A stretch of 57,135 nt of DNA from an uncultured Oscillospiraceae bacterium (lineage in GTDB: Bacteria; Bacillota; Clostridia; Oscillospirales; Oscillospiraceae). Where the stretch lies: the NCBI GenBank assembly GCA_934569045.1, contig CAKTJX010000013.1, positions 1 through 57,135 on the forward strand. Reading direction: 5' to 3'. Within the stretch, counting starts at the first letter, position 1. Each line of letters begins with the position of its first letter. The translations under genes were made by a program, and so were the position numbers. The notes beneath the pieces are model-generated. The model was not told the origin of the DNA and did no database searches. It worked only from the letters and a program-made list of their open reading frames with translations. Below, in pieces: positions 44,079-53,722 of this stretch.

Positions 44079-45944
44079 CTATTTCCCTTCCAAATAAATC
44101 ATCAGCACCGCGATATCCGCGGGGCTGACTCCGGAGATCCGGCTGGCCTGGCCCAGGGAGAGGGGGCGGATTTCCTGGAGCTTCTGGCGGGCCTCCAGGC
44201 GCAGGCCCAGGATGGAGGCATAGTCCATGTCCTCCGGCAGCAGGCGGGCCTCTTCCCGCTTGAATTCCGCCACCTGCTTTTCCTGCCGGGCCAGGTAACC
44301 CGCGTATTTCAGCTGAATCTCCACCTCTTCCGTCACGGCCTTTGGCAGCGCCGGGCGGTCTGAATCGAAGGGGGCCAGATCGGCATAGCTGACCTGGGGG
44401 CGGCGGAGCAGGTCAGACAGCCGCGCCGAATTGGCAACAGGGGCGGTATCCCGGGCCGCCAGCATTTCATTCAAAGCGGGGCTTCCGGGGATGCCGCTGC
44501 TCTCCAGGCGGCTGATTTCCCGGCGGACGGCCTCGTACTTGGCGTTGACCTCCGCCAGCCGTTCCTGGCTCACCAGGCCCACCTGGGCCCCGATGGCGGT
44601 GAGGCGCTGATCCGCGTTGTCCTGCCGGTGCAGCAGCCGGTACTCGGAGCGGCTGGTCATAATCCGGTAGGGCTCCTGGGTGCCCTTGGTCACCAGGTCG
44701 TCAATGAGGGTGCCGATGTAGCTGGTGTCCCGGGTGAGAATCATGGGGGGCCGGCCCAGAATTTTCAGGGCGGCGTTGATGCCCGCCACGATGCCCTGGG
44801 CGGCGGCCTCCTCATAGCCGGAGGTGCCGTTGAACTGCCCCGCGCCGTAGAGGCCGGACACCTGCTTACACTCCAGGGTGGGCTTTAATTGGGTGGGGTC
44901 AACGCACTCGTATTCAATGGCGTAGGCGGGCCGCATCATTTCCGCATGCTCCAGGCCGGGGATGGTCCGAAGCATCCGCAGCTGCACGTCCTCCGGCATG
45001 CTGGAGGAAAAGCCCTGGATATACATTTCCTCCGTGTTCAGCCCGCAGGGTTCAATGAACAGCTGGTGCCGGGTCTTCTCCGGGAAACGGACAATCTTCG
45101 TCTCAATGCTGGGGCAGTACCGGGGGCCTACGCCGGAAATGGTGCCGTCATAGATAGGGCTTCTGCTTAGATTCTCCCGGATAATCCGGTGGGTTTCCTC
45201 ATTGGTATAGGTCAGATAGCAAACGGCGGAGTTATTGACCTTGTTCGCCGTGCGGAAGGAGAAGGGCTCCACGGTCTCGTCCCCCGGCTGGAGCTCCATT
45301 TTGGAAAAATCGATGCTGCGGCGGTTGACTCTGGGGGGTGTGCCGGTTTTGAACCGGCGCAGAGACAGCCCCAAAGCCCGCAGACTGTCCGACAAGCCGA
45401 TGCTAGGGTGCATCCCGTCCGGGCCGGAGGACAGGACGCTGGGCCCGATGATCACCGTGGAATCCAGGTAGGTGCCGGTAGCAATCACAACGGCCTTGGC
45501 GCTGTACTCCGCCCCCAGATTGGTGCGGACACCGCTGACCCGGCCGTTCTCCGTCAGAACCTCCGTGATCTGGGCCTGCTTCAGTTCCAGTCCCGGCTGC
45601 GTTTCCAGGGTGTGCTTCATGTATTCCTGGTAGCGCCGCCGGTCCGCCTGGGCCCGGAGGGAGTGGACCGCGGGGCCCTTGCCCCGGTTCAGCATCCGGT
45701 ACTGGATGCAGCAGGCATCCGCCGCCACACCCATCTCGCCGCCCAGGGCATCCAGCTCCCGAACCAGATGGCCCTTGCCGGTGCCGCCGATGGCGGGGTT
45801 GCAGGGCATATTGCCCACGGCGTCCAGGTTGATGGTAAAGAGAATGGTGTGCAGTCCCAGCCGTGCGGCGGCCAGCGCCGCCTCAATGCCCGCGTGTCCC
45901 GCGCCGATGACGGCCACATCACAATCGCTTACGAAATAGGCCAT
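44079..45944 (-). CDS. mnmG: tRNA uridine-34 modification enzyme MnmG (GidA)
   Basis: 621-aa FAD-dependent enzyme that, with MnmE, adds the carboxymethylaminomethyl group to U34 of tRNAs. The dinucleotide-binding motif is [31 protein letters not shown] and the FKTGTPPRV block with its conserved Cys region are typical. Length is normal. ATG 45944 follows CAGGAGGGG; frame remains open upstream inside trmB. It begins 4 bases after the trmB stop, so the two tRNA-modification genes are one operon. mnmE is not in the window. Confidence 0.96.
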   Translation of the reverse strand: MAYFVSDCDVAVIGAGHAGIEAALAAARLGLHTILFTINLDAVGNMPCNPAIGGTGKGHLVRELDALGGEMGVAADACCIQYRMLNRGKGPAVHSLRAQADRRRYQEYMKHTLETQPGLELKQAQITEVLTENGRVSGVRTNLGAEYSAKAVVIATGTYLDSTVIIGPSVLSSGPDGMHPSIGLSDSLRALGLSLRRFKTGTPPRVNRRSIDFSKMELQPGDETVEPFSFRTANKVNNSAVCYLTYTNEETHRIIRENLSRSPIYDGTISGVGPRYCPSIETKIVRFPEKTRHQLFIEPCGLNTEEMYIQGFSSSMPEDVQLRMLRTIPGLEHAEMMRPAYAIEYECVDPTQLKPTLECKQVSGLYGAGQFNGTSGYEEAAAQGIVAGINAALKILGRPPMILTRDTSYIGTLIDDLVTKGTQEPYRIMTSRSEYRLLHRQDNADQRLTAIGAQVGLVSQERLAEVNAKYEAVRREISRLESSGIPGSPALNEMLAARDTAPVANSARLSDLLRRPQVSYADLAPFDSDRPALPKAVTEEVEIQLKYAGYLARQEKQVAEFKREEARLLPEDMDYASILGLRLEARQKLQEIRPLSLGQASRISGVSPADIAVLMIYLEGK

Positions 45945-45948
45945 GGGC

Positions 45949-46629
45949 TTACCCCTCCTGGGGGGCGGCCTTTTCTTCCTTGGGCAGGACAAAGGGCTTG
46001 CAGACCACCTCGCAGCGGTGGATGGGGGTGCCCAGGGCGTGGAATTTCTCCTCATACCCCGTCAGAATGCCCACCACGCCGTCTTTGTGCAGGTCATCGG
46101 TGACGTTCTTGGTTTCCAACCCGCAGGCGGCAAACTCCTCCAGGGAGAAGGCAAACAGGGGGGCATTGTCGGTTTTGAAGTGGAACTCCCCGCCGGGGCG
46201 CACCACCCGGCAATACTTATCCAGGAAGCCCCGATGGGTCAGGCGGCGCTTGGCGTTCTTCTTCCGGGGCCAGGGGTCCGGGAAGTTGATGAACAGCCGG
46301 TCAATCTCCGCCGGGGCAAAGATGCTCTCGATCTCCGCCACGTCCATATCAATGAAGAAGACATTTTTCAGCCCCATGGCCTGGGCCTTCTCCATGGCAA
46401 CCACCATGGCCTCCCGGCAGCGCTCCACAGCAATCAGCAGCACATCGGGGTTGGCCTGGGCGGTCTCGGCGGTGAACTTGCCCTTGCCGCAGCCCACCTC
46501 TACCCAAAGAGCCGCGCAGCCGGGCATCAGCTCCCGCCAATGGTCCTTTTTCTCCGCCGGGTCGGCAATCCGCAGGGCGGCACAGCGCTCCATCCGGGGC
46601 TCCAGGTTCTTCATTTTCCGCATTCGCAT
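45949..46629 (-). CDS. trmB: tRNA (guanine-46-N7) methyltransferase TrmB
   Basis: 226-aa SAM-dependent methyltransferase. The SAM-binding loop is [11 protein letters not shown], and the TrmB hallmark [17 protein letters not shown] is followed by [12 protein letters not shown]. Start chosen at ATG 46629, 8 bases after GGAGG; an ATG at 46644 overlaps that site and is less likely. It leads the trmB-mnmG operon from a strong promoter. Confidence 0.95.
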   Translation of the reverse strand: MRMRKMKNLEPRMERCAALRIADPAEKKDHWRELMPGCAALWVEVGCGKGKFTAETAQANPDVLLIAVERCREAMVVAMEKAQAMGLKNVFFIDMDVAEIESIFAPAEIDRLFINFPDPWPRKKNAKRRLTHRGFLDKYCRVVRPGGEFHFKTDNAPLFAFSLEEFAACGLETKNVTDDLHKDGVVGILTGYEEKFHALGTPIHRCEVVCKPFVLPKEEKAAPQEG

Positions 46630-46675
46630 ATTGAAATCCTCCATAGAAAGGGTTTTGTACAGAATTTAACACTTT

Positions 46676-46704
46676 ATTATATGAGAAGCCCGGGAAAATG
46701 TCAA
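46676..46704 (-). promoter_or_regulatory. promoter of trmB-mnmG
   Basis: On the minus strand: consensus TTGACA (46699-46704), 17 bases, consensus TATAAT (46676-46681). Confidence 0.85.
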
Positions 46705-46743
46705 TAAACCAAGTTTTGAATTTCATCCCCGCGGATTTGGGAA

Positions 46744-46772
46744 TTGACAACGCATTTTCCCTATGCTATAAT
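46744..46772 (+). promoter_or_regulatory. promoter of purF-carA-carB
   Basis: Consensus TTGACA (46744-46749), 17 bases, consensus TATAAT (46767-46772). The 165-base leader contains an ATGAGC/GCTCAT hairpin and, just before the ribosome site, an 8-bp perfect stem (46886-46893 with 46902-46909). Confidence 0.85.
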
Positions 46773-46937
46773 TCCATTCAATGAGCAAAGGCGCTCATTT
46801 TCGTCGGGAAACGACTGTTTTCCAGGGAGAATGACTGCTTTTGCTCCTTTTTTATTCGTTATTTTCCACAAAATTCAATTCGTTTCCGCCGTGTTTTCTG
46901 TCACGGCGGTCAAACGTGCAAAGGAGGCAACCACCCA

Positions 46938-48377
46938 ATGGCAGAGCTTCACGAAGAATGCGGGGTCTTTGGCATCTATTCGCCCAAGCCGCTCCCCATG
47001 GCGGGCCTGACCTACTACGGTCTGTTCGCCCTGCAGCACCGGGGCCAGGAGAGCTGCGGCATCGTGGTCAACGCGGACGGGCTCTTTACCGTCCACAAGG
47101 ATCTGGGCTTACTCACCGATGTCTTTGACCGGGAGACGCTGGAAAAGTTCCCCCGGGGCACCATCTCCGTTGGCCATGTGCGCTACGGCACCACCGGCGG
47201 CACCAACCGGGCCAACACCCAGCCCATCGTCATCAACCACATGAAGGGCAAAATGGCCCTGGCCCACAACGGCAACCTGTCCAATGCCCTGGCTCTGCGC
47301 ACCCGGCTGGAGCTGGGCGGCGCGCTGTTTCACGGCACCTCCGACACGGAGATCATCGCCTATATCGTCGCCCAGCAGCGGCTGAAAACCCCCTCCATTG
47401 AACAGGCCGTCAGCAAGGCCATGGACTTTCTGGAGGGGGCTTATTCCGTGGTGCTCATGTCCGCCGCCAAGCTCATCGCCCTGCGGGACCCCAGAGGCTT
47501 CCGGCCCCTGTGCATGGGGCAGCTGCCGGAGGGGGGCATTGTCTTCGCCTCGGAGAGCTGCGCCCTGGCGGCGGTGGGGGCCCGGTTCCTGCGGGACTTA
47601 GAGCCGGGAGAGATCGTCACCGTGGACGAAACCGGCGTCCACTCCGACCGCTCCCACTGTGAAACCCGCCCCAGGAGCATGTGCATCTTTGAGTACATCT
47701 ACTTCGCCCGGCCGGACTCCGTGCTGGACGGCCAGAGCGTCCACGAGGCCCGGAAAACCGCCGGACGGCTGCTGGCAAGGCGGCACCCCGTGGAAGCGGA
47801 CCTGGTGGTGGGCGTGCCGGACTCCGGCCTGGATGCCGCCCTGGGCTACGCGGAGGAATCCGGCATTCCCTTCGGCCTGGGCTTTCTGAAAAACCGCTAT
47901 GTGGGCCGGACCTTCATTTCCCCCGGCCAGGACAATCGGATAGACCTGGTCAAGCAGAAGCTGAGCCCCATCGTCTCCGAGGTCCGGGGCAAGCGGATCG
48001 TGCTCATTGACGACTCCATCGTCCGGGGCACCACCAGCGGCCAGATTGTAAGCCTTTTGCGGGAGGCCGGTGCAGCGGAAATCCATATGCGCATCTCCGC
48101 GCCGCCCTTCCGGAACCCCTGCTACTACGGCACAGACATCGACTCCCGGGAGCATCTGATCGCCTGCCATCACAGCGTGGAGGAGATCGCGAAAATCATC
48201 GGCGCGGACAGCCTGGGCTACCTGCCCAGGGAGGACCTGCATCTGCTCATTGGCGGCAACGGCTTCTGCGATGCCTGCTTCAGCGGCCTCTATCCCACGG
48301 AAATTCCCGAGAGCTTTGCCAAGGATCATTTTGAAGCGCCGCTGTCCCAGCGGAAACAGAAAGGAGTCAATCCATGA
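46938..48377 (+). CDS. purF: amidophosphoribosyltransferase PurF
   Basis: 479-aa enzyme of the first committed step of purine synthesis (PRPP plus glutamine to phosphoribosylamine). The N-terminal glutaminase opens EECGVFGIY, with Cys8 as the expected nucleophile after removal of a seven-residue propeptide, as in the Bacillus type. The PRPP loop is VLIDDSIVRGTT, and Cys residues near the C-terminus (CYYGTDI; CDACFSG) suit an Fe-S cluster. ATG 46938 follows AAAGGAGG. It overlaps carA by 4 bases, putting purine and carbamoyl-phosphate synthesis on one message. Confidence 0.96.
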   Translation: MAELHEECGVFGIYSPKPLPMAGLTYYGLFALQHRGQESCGIVVNADGLFTVHKDLGLLTDVFDRETLEKFPRGTISVGHVRYGTTGGTNRANTQPIVINHMKGKMALAHNGNLSNALALRTRLELGGALFHGTSDTEIIAYIVAQQRLKTPSIEQAVSKAMDFLEGAYSVVLMSAAKLIALRDPRGFRPLCMGQLPEGGIVFASESCALAAVGARFLRDLEPGEIVTVDETGVHSDRSHCETRPRSMCIFEYIYFARPDSVLDGQSVHEARKTAGRLLARRHPVEADLVVGVPDSGLDAALGYAEESGIPFGLGFLKNRYVGRTFISPGQDNRIDLVKQKLSPIVSEVRGKRIVLIDDSIVRGTTSGQIVSLLREAGAAEIHMRISAPPFRNPCYYGTDIDSREHLIACHHSVEEIAKIIGADSLGYLPREDLHLLIGGNGFCDACFSGLYPTEIPESFAKDHFEAPLSQRKQKGVNP

Positions 48378-49468
48378 AAGAAATCAACCGCAAGCTGGTT
48401 CTGGAGGACGGCAGCGAATACTACGGTTACGGCTTTGGCAGCCCCGTGGACCGGGTCTGCGAGATCGTATTCAACACCTCCATGTCCGGCTACCAGGAGA
48501 TCGTGTCCGACCTGAGCTACACCGATCAGATGGTGGTGATGACCTATCCCCTGATTGGCAACTATGGCATGGCCGAGGACGACTATGAGTGCAAGTTCCC
48601 CTCCATCGGCGGCCTGTGCTGCTATGACTACAACGACACCCCCTCCAACTTCCGCTGGGTAAAAACCCTGTCCGAATCTTTGGAGGAATATAATATCCCC
48701 GGCATTTCTGGCATCGACACCCGGAAGCTCACCCGCAGCATCCGGGACCTGGGCTCCCGCCGGGTGCTGATCACCGCCCCGGATACCCCCAAGGAGCAGG
48801 CCCTGGAGATCATTGCCGCCACCCCCGTTCCCCACGACGCGGTATCCCGGGTCAGCTGCAAAAAGCGCTGGTACTCCCGGACAGCAGACGCCAAATACAA
48901 CGTGGTCGCCATCGACTGCGGCATGAAGCTGAACATCATCCGGTCTTTAAACCAGTTCGGCTGCAACGTCACTGTGGTGCCCTACAACACCAGCGTGAAG
49001 GAAATTCTCTACATGAAGCCGGACGGCATCTTCCTCTCCAACGGCCCCGGAGACCCCCAGGACGTGGGGGTGGTGATTGAAACCGTCCGGGCCTTGCTGG
49101 GCAAGGCCCCCATCTTCGGCATCTGCCTGGGCCATCAGATTCTGTCTCTGGCCTACGGCGGGGCCACCTACAAGCTGAAATTCGGCCACCGGGGCGGCAA
49201 CCATCCCGTGAAGAACCTCGCCACCGGAAAAATCGAGATCACCTCCCAGAACCACAGCTACGCCGTGGTGCCGGAGAGCCTGGAGGGCACCCCTCTGGAA
49301 ATCACCCACATCAACCTGCTGGACAACACCGTAGAGGGCGTGGCCTGCCGGAAGGACCGGGTTTTCTCCGTCCAGTACCACCCGGAGAGTGCCCCAGGTC
49401 CCCAGGACAGCCGCTATCTGTTCCGGCAGTTCATCGAGCTTATGGAGGAGGGAAAGAACCATGCCTAA
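48374..49468 (+). CDS. carA: carbamoyl-phosphate synthase small subunit
   Basis: 364-aa glutaminase subunit that supplies ammonia to CarB. The N-terminal domain has VFNTSMSGYQEIVSDLSYT; the class I amidotransferase domain has FLSNGPGDPQ, the nucleophile Cys in GICLGHQ and the catalytic His-Glu in YHPESAPGP. ATG 48374 overlaps the purF stop (ATGA) and follows AAAGGAG. carB starts inside its 3' end. Confidence 0.96.
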   Translation: MKEINRKLVLEDGSEYYGYGFGSPVDRVCEIVFNTSMSGYQEIVSDLSYTDQMVVMTYPLIGNYGMAEDDYECKFPSIGGLCCYDYNDTPSNFRWVKTLSESLEEYNIPGISGIDTRKLTRSIRDLGSRRVLITAPDTPKEQALEIIAATPVPHDAVSRVSCKKRWYSRTADAKYNVVAIDCGMKLNIIRSLNQFGCNVTVVPYNTSVKEILYMKPDGIFLSNGPGDPQDVGVVIETVRALLGKAPIFGICLGHQILSLAYGGATYKLKFGHRGGNHPVKNLATGKIEITSQNHSYAVVPESLEGTPLEITHINLLDNTVEGVACRKDRVFSVQYHPESAPGPQDSRYLFRQFIELMEEGKNHA

Positions 49469-52400
49469 GAGAACGGACATCAAGAAGGTGCTGGTCATCG
49501 GCTCCGGCCCCATCGTCATCGGCCAGGCCGCGGAATTTGACTATGCCGGCACCCAGGCCTGCCTGGCCCTGAAGGAGGAGGGCTACCAGGTGATCCTGGC
49601 CAACTCCAACCCCGCCACCATTATGACGGATACCTCCATTGCGGACAAGGTCTATATGGAGCCCCTGACCCTGGAATACCTGGCAAGAATCTGCCGCTAT
49701 GAGCGGCCGGATGCCATCGTCCCCGGCATCGGCGGCCAGACGGGCTTGAATCTTGCCATGCAGCTGGCCAAGAAGGGCGTGCTGGAGGAGTGCGAAATTG
49801 AGCTCCTGGGCACCAGCGTGGACAGCATCGAGCGGGCCGAGGACCGGGAGCTCTTCAAGGAGCTCTGCGAGCAAATCGGCGAGCCCGTAGTTCCCTCCCA
49901 GATCACCTATTCCATTGCCGAGGCGGTGGAGGCGGCGAAGGCCATCGGCTACCCCGTGATTCTCCGGCCCGCCTTTACCCTGGGCGGCACCGGCGGCGGC
50001 TTTGCGGACAATGAAGCGGAGCTCCGGGCCATGATGAAAACCGCCCTGGCCCTGTCCCCCGTCCACCAGGTGCTGGTGGAGAAGAGCATCAAGGGCTACA
50101 ACGAGGTGGAGTACGAGGTCATCCGGGATGCCAACGACACCGCCATTACCGTGTGCAACATGGAGAATATGGACCCCGTGGGCATCCACACCGGCGACTC
50201 CATCGTGGTGGCCCCCAGCCAGACCCTGACCAACAAGGAATACCATATGCTCCGGGACAGCGCCCTGAAAATCATCCGGGCCCTGGATGTGAAGGGCGGC
50301 TGCAACGTGCAGTTTGCCCTGGACCCTCACTCCTTCCGGTACTATGTCATTGAGGTCAACCCCCGGGTGTCCCGTTCCTCCGCCCTGGCCTCCAAGGCCT
50401 CCGGCTATCCCATTGCCCGGGTCTCCGCCAAAATCGCCGTGGGCATGAATCTGGACGAGATCGCCCTGGCCAACACCCCCGCCTGCTTCGAGCCGGCCCT
50501 GGACTATGTGGTGACCAAGATGCCCCGGTTCCCCTTTGACAAATTCCCCACCGCCTCCAACTTCCTGTCCACCCAGATGAAAGCAACAGGCGAGGTAATG
50601 AGCGTGGGCCGCTGCTGGGAGGAGAGCCTGCAAAAGGCCATCCGTTCCCTGGAGGACGGGGCCTACGCCCTGCGGATTGCCAAGTTCGCCCACTGGTCCG
50701 ACGCGGACCTCTTAGACTACGCCGCCAAGGGCCCCGCGGATCGGCTCTACGCCCTGGGAGAGCTGTTGTATCGGGGCATGGACCCGGCCCGCATCTGTGA
50801 CGCCACCGCTATCAGCATTTTCTTCCTGAGCAAGCTCAAGAACATCACCCAGTTTGAAAAGGAGCTGGCGGAGAACAAGGGGAGCCTGCCCCACCTGAAG
50901 CAGGCGAAAACCCTGGGCTTCTCGGACCGGCGGATTGCCGCTCTGTGGGACACCACGGAAAAGGAAATCTACGAAACCCGCTGCCGGGAAAACCTCTTCC
51001 CGGTGTACAAGATGATCGACACCTGCGCCAGCGAGTTTGAGAGCTATGTGCCCTATTTCTACTCCACCTACGCCCAGGAGAATGAGTCCCGGGTCACGGA
51101 CCGGAAGAAGATCATCGTCCTGGGCTCCGGTCCCATCCGCATCGGCCAGGGCGTGGAATTCGACTACTCCACCGTCCACGCTCTGCGGACCATCCGGGCC
51201 ATGGGCTATGAGGCCATCGTCATCAACAACAACCCGGAAACCGTCTCCACGGACTACACCGCCGCGGACAAGCTGTACTTTGAGCCCCTGACCACCGAGG
51301 ATGTGATGAACATTATCCACCTGGAAAAGCCCCTGGGGGTCATCGTCTCCCTGGGGGGCCAGACCGCTGTGAATCTGGCCCAGAGCCTTTCCGAGCGGGG
51401 CGTGAACATCATCGGCACGGACTGCGCCGCCATTGAGAAGGCGGAGAACCGGGATGCCTTCGATGCCGTCATCAAGGCCCTGCACATCCCCAACCCCAAG
51501 GGCGAGGCCGTGACGGATATTGAGGCGGGCGTTCAGGCAGCCGAGCGCATCGGCTACCCGGTGCTGGTGCGCCCCAGCTTCGTGCTGGGGGGCCGGGCCA
51601 TGGAGATCGTAGCCAACGAGGAGATGCTGCGCCGCTACCTGAAAAACGCCGTGGAAATCGACGAAAAGCGCCCTGTGCTCATTGACCGCTACATCGTGGG
51701 CAAGGAGGTAGAGGTGGATGCCATCTGTGACGGAAAGCAGGTGTATCTGCCCGGCATCATGGAGCTGGTGGAGCGCACCGGCGTCCACTCCGGCGACTCC
51801 ATCTCCGTCTATCCCCCCTACAGCCTGACCAGCGCCGTCAAGGAGCGCATTGCGGACTATACGGAAAAGCTGGGGCTCGGCATCGGCATCAAGGGCCTTT
51901 TCAACATCCAGTTCATTGTGGATAAGAAGGGGGACGTGTACATCATCGAGGTGAACCCCCGGGCCTCCCGCAGCGTGCCCTTCCTGAGCAAGTCCACCGG
52001 GGTCTCCCTGGTGGAGATTGCCACCAAGGTCATGCTGGGCGTCTCCCTGAAAGACCAGGGCATCCAGCAGCTCCGCCGCCCGGAGCAGGACAAATGGTAC
52101 GTCAAGGCCCCGGCCTTCTCCTTCGCCAAGCTGGGGGGCATGGACACCTACCTATCCCCGGAGATGAAGTCCACCGGCGAGGCCATCGGCTATGACCGGA
52201 AGCTGAACCGGGCATTGTATAAGGCTTTGCAGGCCTCCGGCATCAAGATGAAGGAGTACGGCACCGTCATTGTGACCCTGGCGGACGAGGATAAAGAGGA
52301 GGGCCTGCCCCTGGCCCGCCGGTTCTACCGCATGGGCTTCAACATCGAGGCCACCGAGGGCACCGCCGCCTTCCTGAAGCAGCACGGCATCCGCACCCGG

Positions 52401-52640
52401 GTCCGCCGGAAGCTCAGCGATGGCAGCAACGAAATCCTCACCTCCATCCAGACAGGCTTCGTCAGCTATATCCTGAACACCCGCTCCATCTTCTCCCGGG
52501 AGCACTACGATGACGGCCAGGCCATCCGCCAGTGCGCCGTCCAGAACGGCGTGAACACCTTCACCTCTCTGGACACCGCCCGCATCGTCCTGGACGCCCT
52601 GGAGGAGGTCATCCCGGAGATTCATACCATTGACGAGTAA
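49461..52640 (+). CDS. carB: carbamoyl-phosphate synthase large subunit
   Basis: 1059-aa enzyme making carbamoyl phosphate for pyrimidines and arginine. Two homologous synthetase halves are seen: the first opens VLVIGSGPIVIGQAAEFDYAG, the second IVLGSGPIRIGQGVEFDYS at about residue 553. Both have ATP-grasp motifs (VIEVNPRVSRSSALASKA; IIEVNPRASRSVPFLSK), and a C-terminal MGS-like regulatory domain follows. ATG 49461 follows GGAGGG and overlaps carA by 8 bases. Full length, no lesions. Because only one carAB pair is present here, it probably serves both pathways. Confidence 0.97.
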   Translation: MPKRTDIKKVLVIGSGPIVIGQAAEFDYAGTQACLALKEEGYQVILANSNPATIMTDTSIADKVYMEPLTLEYLARICRYERPDAIVPGIGGQTGLNLAMQLAKKGVLEECEIELLGTSVDSIERAEDRELFKELCEQIGEPVVPSQITYSIAEAVEAAKAIGYPVILRPAFTLGGTGGGFADNEAELRAMMKTALALSPVHQVLVEKSIKGYNEVEYEVIRDANDTAITVCNMENMDPVGIHTGDSIVVAPSQTLTNKEYHMLRDSALKIIRALDVKGGCNVQFALDPHSFRYYVIEVNPRVSRSSALASKASGYPIARVSAKIAVGMNLDEIALANTPACFEPALDYVVTKMPRFPFDKFPTASNFLSTQMKATGEVMSVGRCWEESLQKAIRSLEDGAYALRIAKFAHWSDADLLDYAAKGPADRLYALGELLYRGMDPARICDATAISIFFLSKLKNITQFEKELAENKGSLPHLKQAKTLGFSDRRIAALWDTTEKEIYETRCRENLFPVYKMIDTCASEFESYVPYFYSTYAQENESRVTDRKKIIVLGSGPIRIGQGVEFDYSTVHALRTIRAMGYEAIVINNNPETVSTDYTAADKLYFEPLTTEDVMNIIHLEKPLGVIVSLGGQTAVNLAQSLSERGVNIIGTDCAAIEKAENRDAFDAVIKALHIPNPKGEAVTDIEAGVQAAERIGYPVLVRPSFVLGGRAMEIVANEEMLRRYLKNAVEIDEKRPVLIDRYIVGKEVEVDAICDGKQVYLPGIMELVERTGVHSGDSISVYPPYSLTSAVKERIADYTEKLGLGIGIKGLFNIQFIVDKKGDVYIIEVNPRASRSVPFLSKSTGVSLVEIATKVMLGVSLKDQGIQQLRRPEQDKWYVKAPAFSFAKLGGMDTYLSPEMKSTGEAIGYDRKLNRALYKALQASGIKMKEYGTVIVTLADEDKEEGLPLARRFYRMGFNIEATEGTAAFLKQHGIRTRVRRKLSDGSNEILTSIQTGFVSYILNTRSIFSREHYDDGQAIRQCAVQNGVNTFTSLDTARIVLDALEEVIPEIHTIDE

Positions 52641-52646
52641 GCGCTT

Positions 52647-52680
52647 AAAAGCAGAGGCCGGATTGGCCTCTGCTTTTTTA
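52647..52680. terminator. bidirectional terminator between carB and the Rrf2 gene
   Basis: AAAAGCAGAGGCC and GGCCTCTGCTTTTTTA around a short loop between convergent genes. Confidence 0.85.
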
Positions 52681-53106
52681 GATCACATAGTCATTCCCGA
52701 CCTGCTTTTTGTCCAGCACATCCTGCAAGGTGATGCCGTCCAGGTACTCCGTGACCACTCTGTCCAGGCCCTGCCAGACGGGCAGCGTCAGGCATTCGTC
52801 CCGGCGGGGGCAGGCGGGGGCGTCCTGCTCCAGGCAGGCCACGGCGGCGAGGCCGGTTTCTGTGGCACGGAGCACATCCCCAACGGTGTATTCCTCCGGA
52901 CGGCGGGTCAGTCGGTAGCCGCCCTGAACACCCCGGGTTGTCTGCAAAAGCCCCGCCCGGTTCAGCACGGGGATGATCTGCTCTAAGTATTTCTTGGAAA
53001 TGCCCTGTCGGGCGGCAATGTCCTTCAGGGCCACGAAGCCGTCACCTTGGTTCTCCGCCAGGTCCAGCATCATCCGCAGGGCGTAGCGTCCTCTTGTGGA
53101 AATCAT
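52678..53106 (-). CDS. Rrf2-family transcriptional regulator
   Basis: 142-aa winged-helix regulator. It opens MISTRGRYALRMMLDLAEN, with recognition helix GISKKYLEQIIPVLNRAGL and wing TRGVQGGYRL. Three Cys (C-x7-C-x5-C, in the segment around CLEQDAPAC and DEC) are spaced like the Fe-S ligands of IscR-type members, so it may sense iron-sulfur status or redox. ATG 53106 overlaps the deaminase stop as ATGA. No iscS/iscU genes are adjacent, which is unusual for a cluster-synthesis regulator. Confidence 0.9.
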   Translation of the reverse strand: MISTRGRYALRMMLDLAENQGDGFVALKDIAARQGISKKYLEQIIPVLNRAGLLQTTRGVQGGYRLTRRPEEYTVGDVLRATETGLAAVACLEQDAPACPRRDECLTLPVWQGLDRVVTEYLDGITLQDVLDKKQVGNDYVI

Positions 53107-53603
53107 TCCTTCACCTTCTCTTCCTCCGGCACAAAATCCAGGGTAATGCTCTTCAGGCTGAGCCGCAGCTGGGTGAACTTCACCCCGGCGGACTGCATCA
53201 TCCGCTTGGAGGCCAGGGTGGCCATGGAATCCGCGTACTTGTCGGAGAGATACAGCACCTCTTTCACGCCGCTCTGGATAATGGCCTTGGCGCACTCGTT
53301 GCAGGGAAACAGGGCCACATACAGCCGGCTCCCCTGCAGATCCCGGCCATGGGCATTGAGGATGGCGTTGAGCTCCGCGTGGACCACATAGGGGTACTTG
53401 GTCTCCGCCCCCTCCCGCTCCCAGGGATAGATATCATCGGAGCAGCCCTTGGGCATGCCATTGTAGCCGGTGGAGAGAATAATATTGTCCTGGGATACAA
53501 TACAGGCCCCCACCTGGGTATTGGGGTCCTTACTCCGCCTGGCCGCCAGCATGGCGATGCCCATAAAGTATTCGTCCCAGCTGATATAGTTTTCCCGCTT
53601 CAT
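53103..53603 (-). CDS. dCMP deaminase family protein (ComEB-like)
   Basis: 166-aa zinc deaminase. The zinc site is H-A-E (VVHAELNAIL) and P-C-x2-C (FPCNECAKAII), with SWDEYFMGIAMLAARRS at the N-terminus typical of dCMP deaminases. It would convert dCMP to dUMP for thymidylate synthesis. ATG 53603 follows GGAGG. Its promoter is close upstream and the Rrf2 gene follows with a 4-base overlap. Confidence 0.92.
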   Translation of the reverse strand: MKRENYISWDEYFMGIAMLAARRSKDPNTQVGACIVSQDNIILSTGYNGMPKGCSDDIYPWEREGAETKYPYVVHAELNAILNAHGRDLQGSRLYVALFPCNECAKAIIQSGVKEVLYLSDKYADSMATLASKRMMQSAGVKFTQLRLSLKSITLDFVPEEEKVKE

Positions 53604-53633
53604 AACCCGGCCTCCTTACACTTTCTTTTCAAT

Positions 53634-53662
53634 AGTATACCAAATTACAGGGTATTTCACAA
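53634..53662 (-). promoter_or_regulatory. promoter of the dCMP deaminase-Rrf2 operon
   Basis: On the minus strand: TTGTGA (53657-53662), 17 bases, TATACT (53634-53639), 30 bases before ATG 53603. Confidence 0.7.
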
Positions 53663-53677
53663 GAGAAATTTCAAAGC

Positions 53678-53714
53678 AAAAAATGGCTGCCCCAAAAGCG
53701 GGACAGCCATTCTT
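53678..53714 (-). terminator. terminator of the decarboxylase operon
   Basis: On the minus strand: AATGGCTGTCCC and GGGGCAGCCATT arms followed by TTTT, 9 bases after the beta-subunit stop. Confidence 0.8.
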
Positions 53715-53722
53715 GGAAAAAT

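Noticed and set aside
46773..46937. Purine or PRPP riboswitch in the purF leader
   Set aside because: Hairpins are present, but I could not match the conserved cores of purine, PRPP or ZTP riboswitches.
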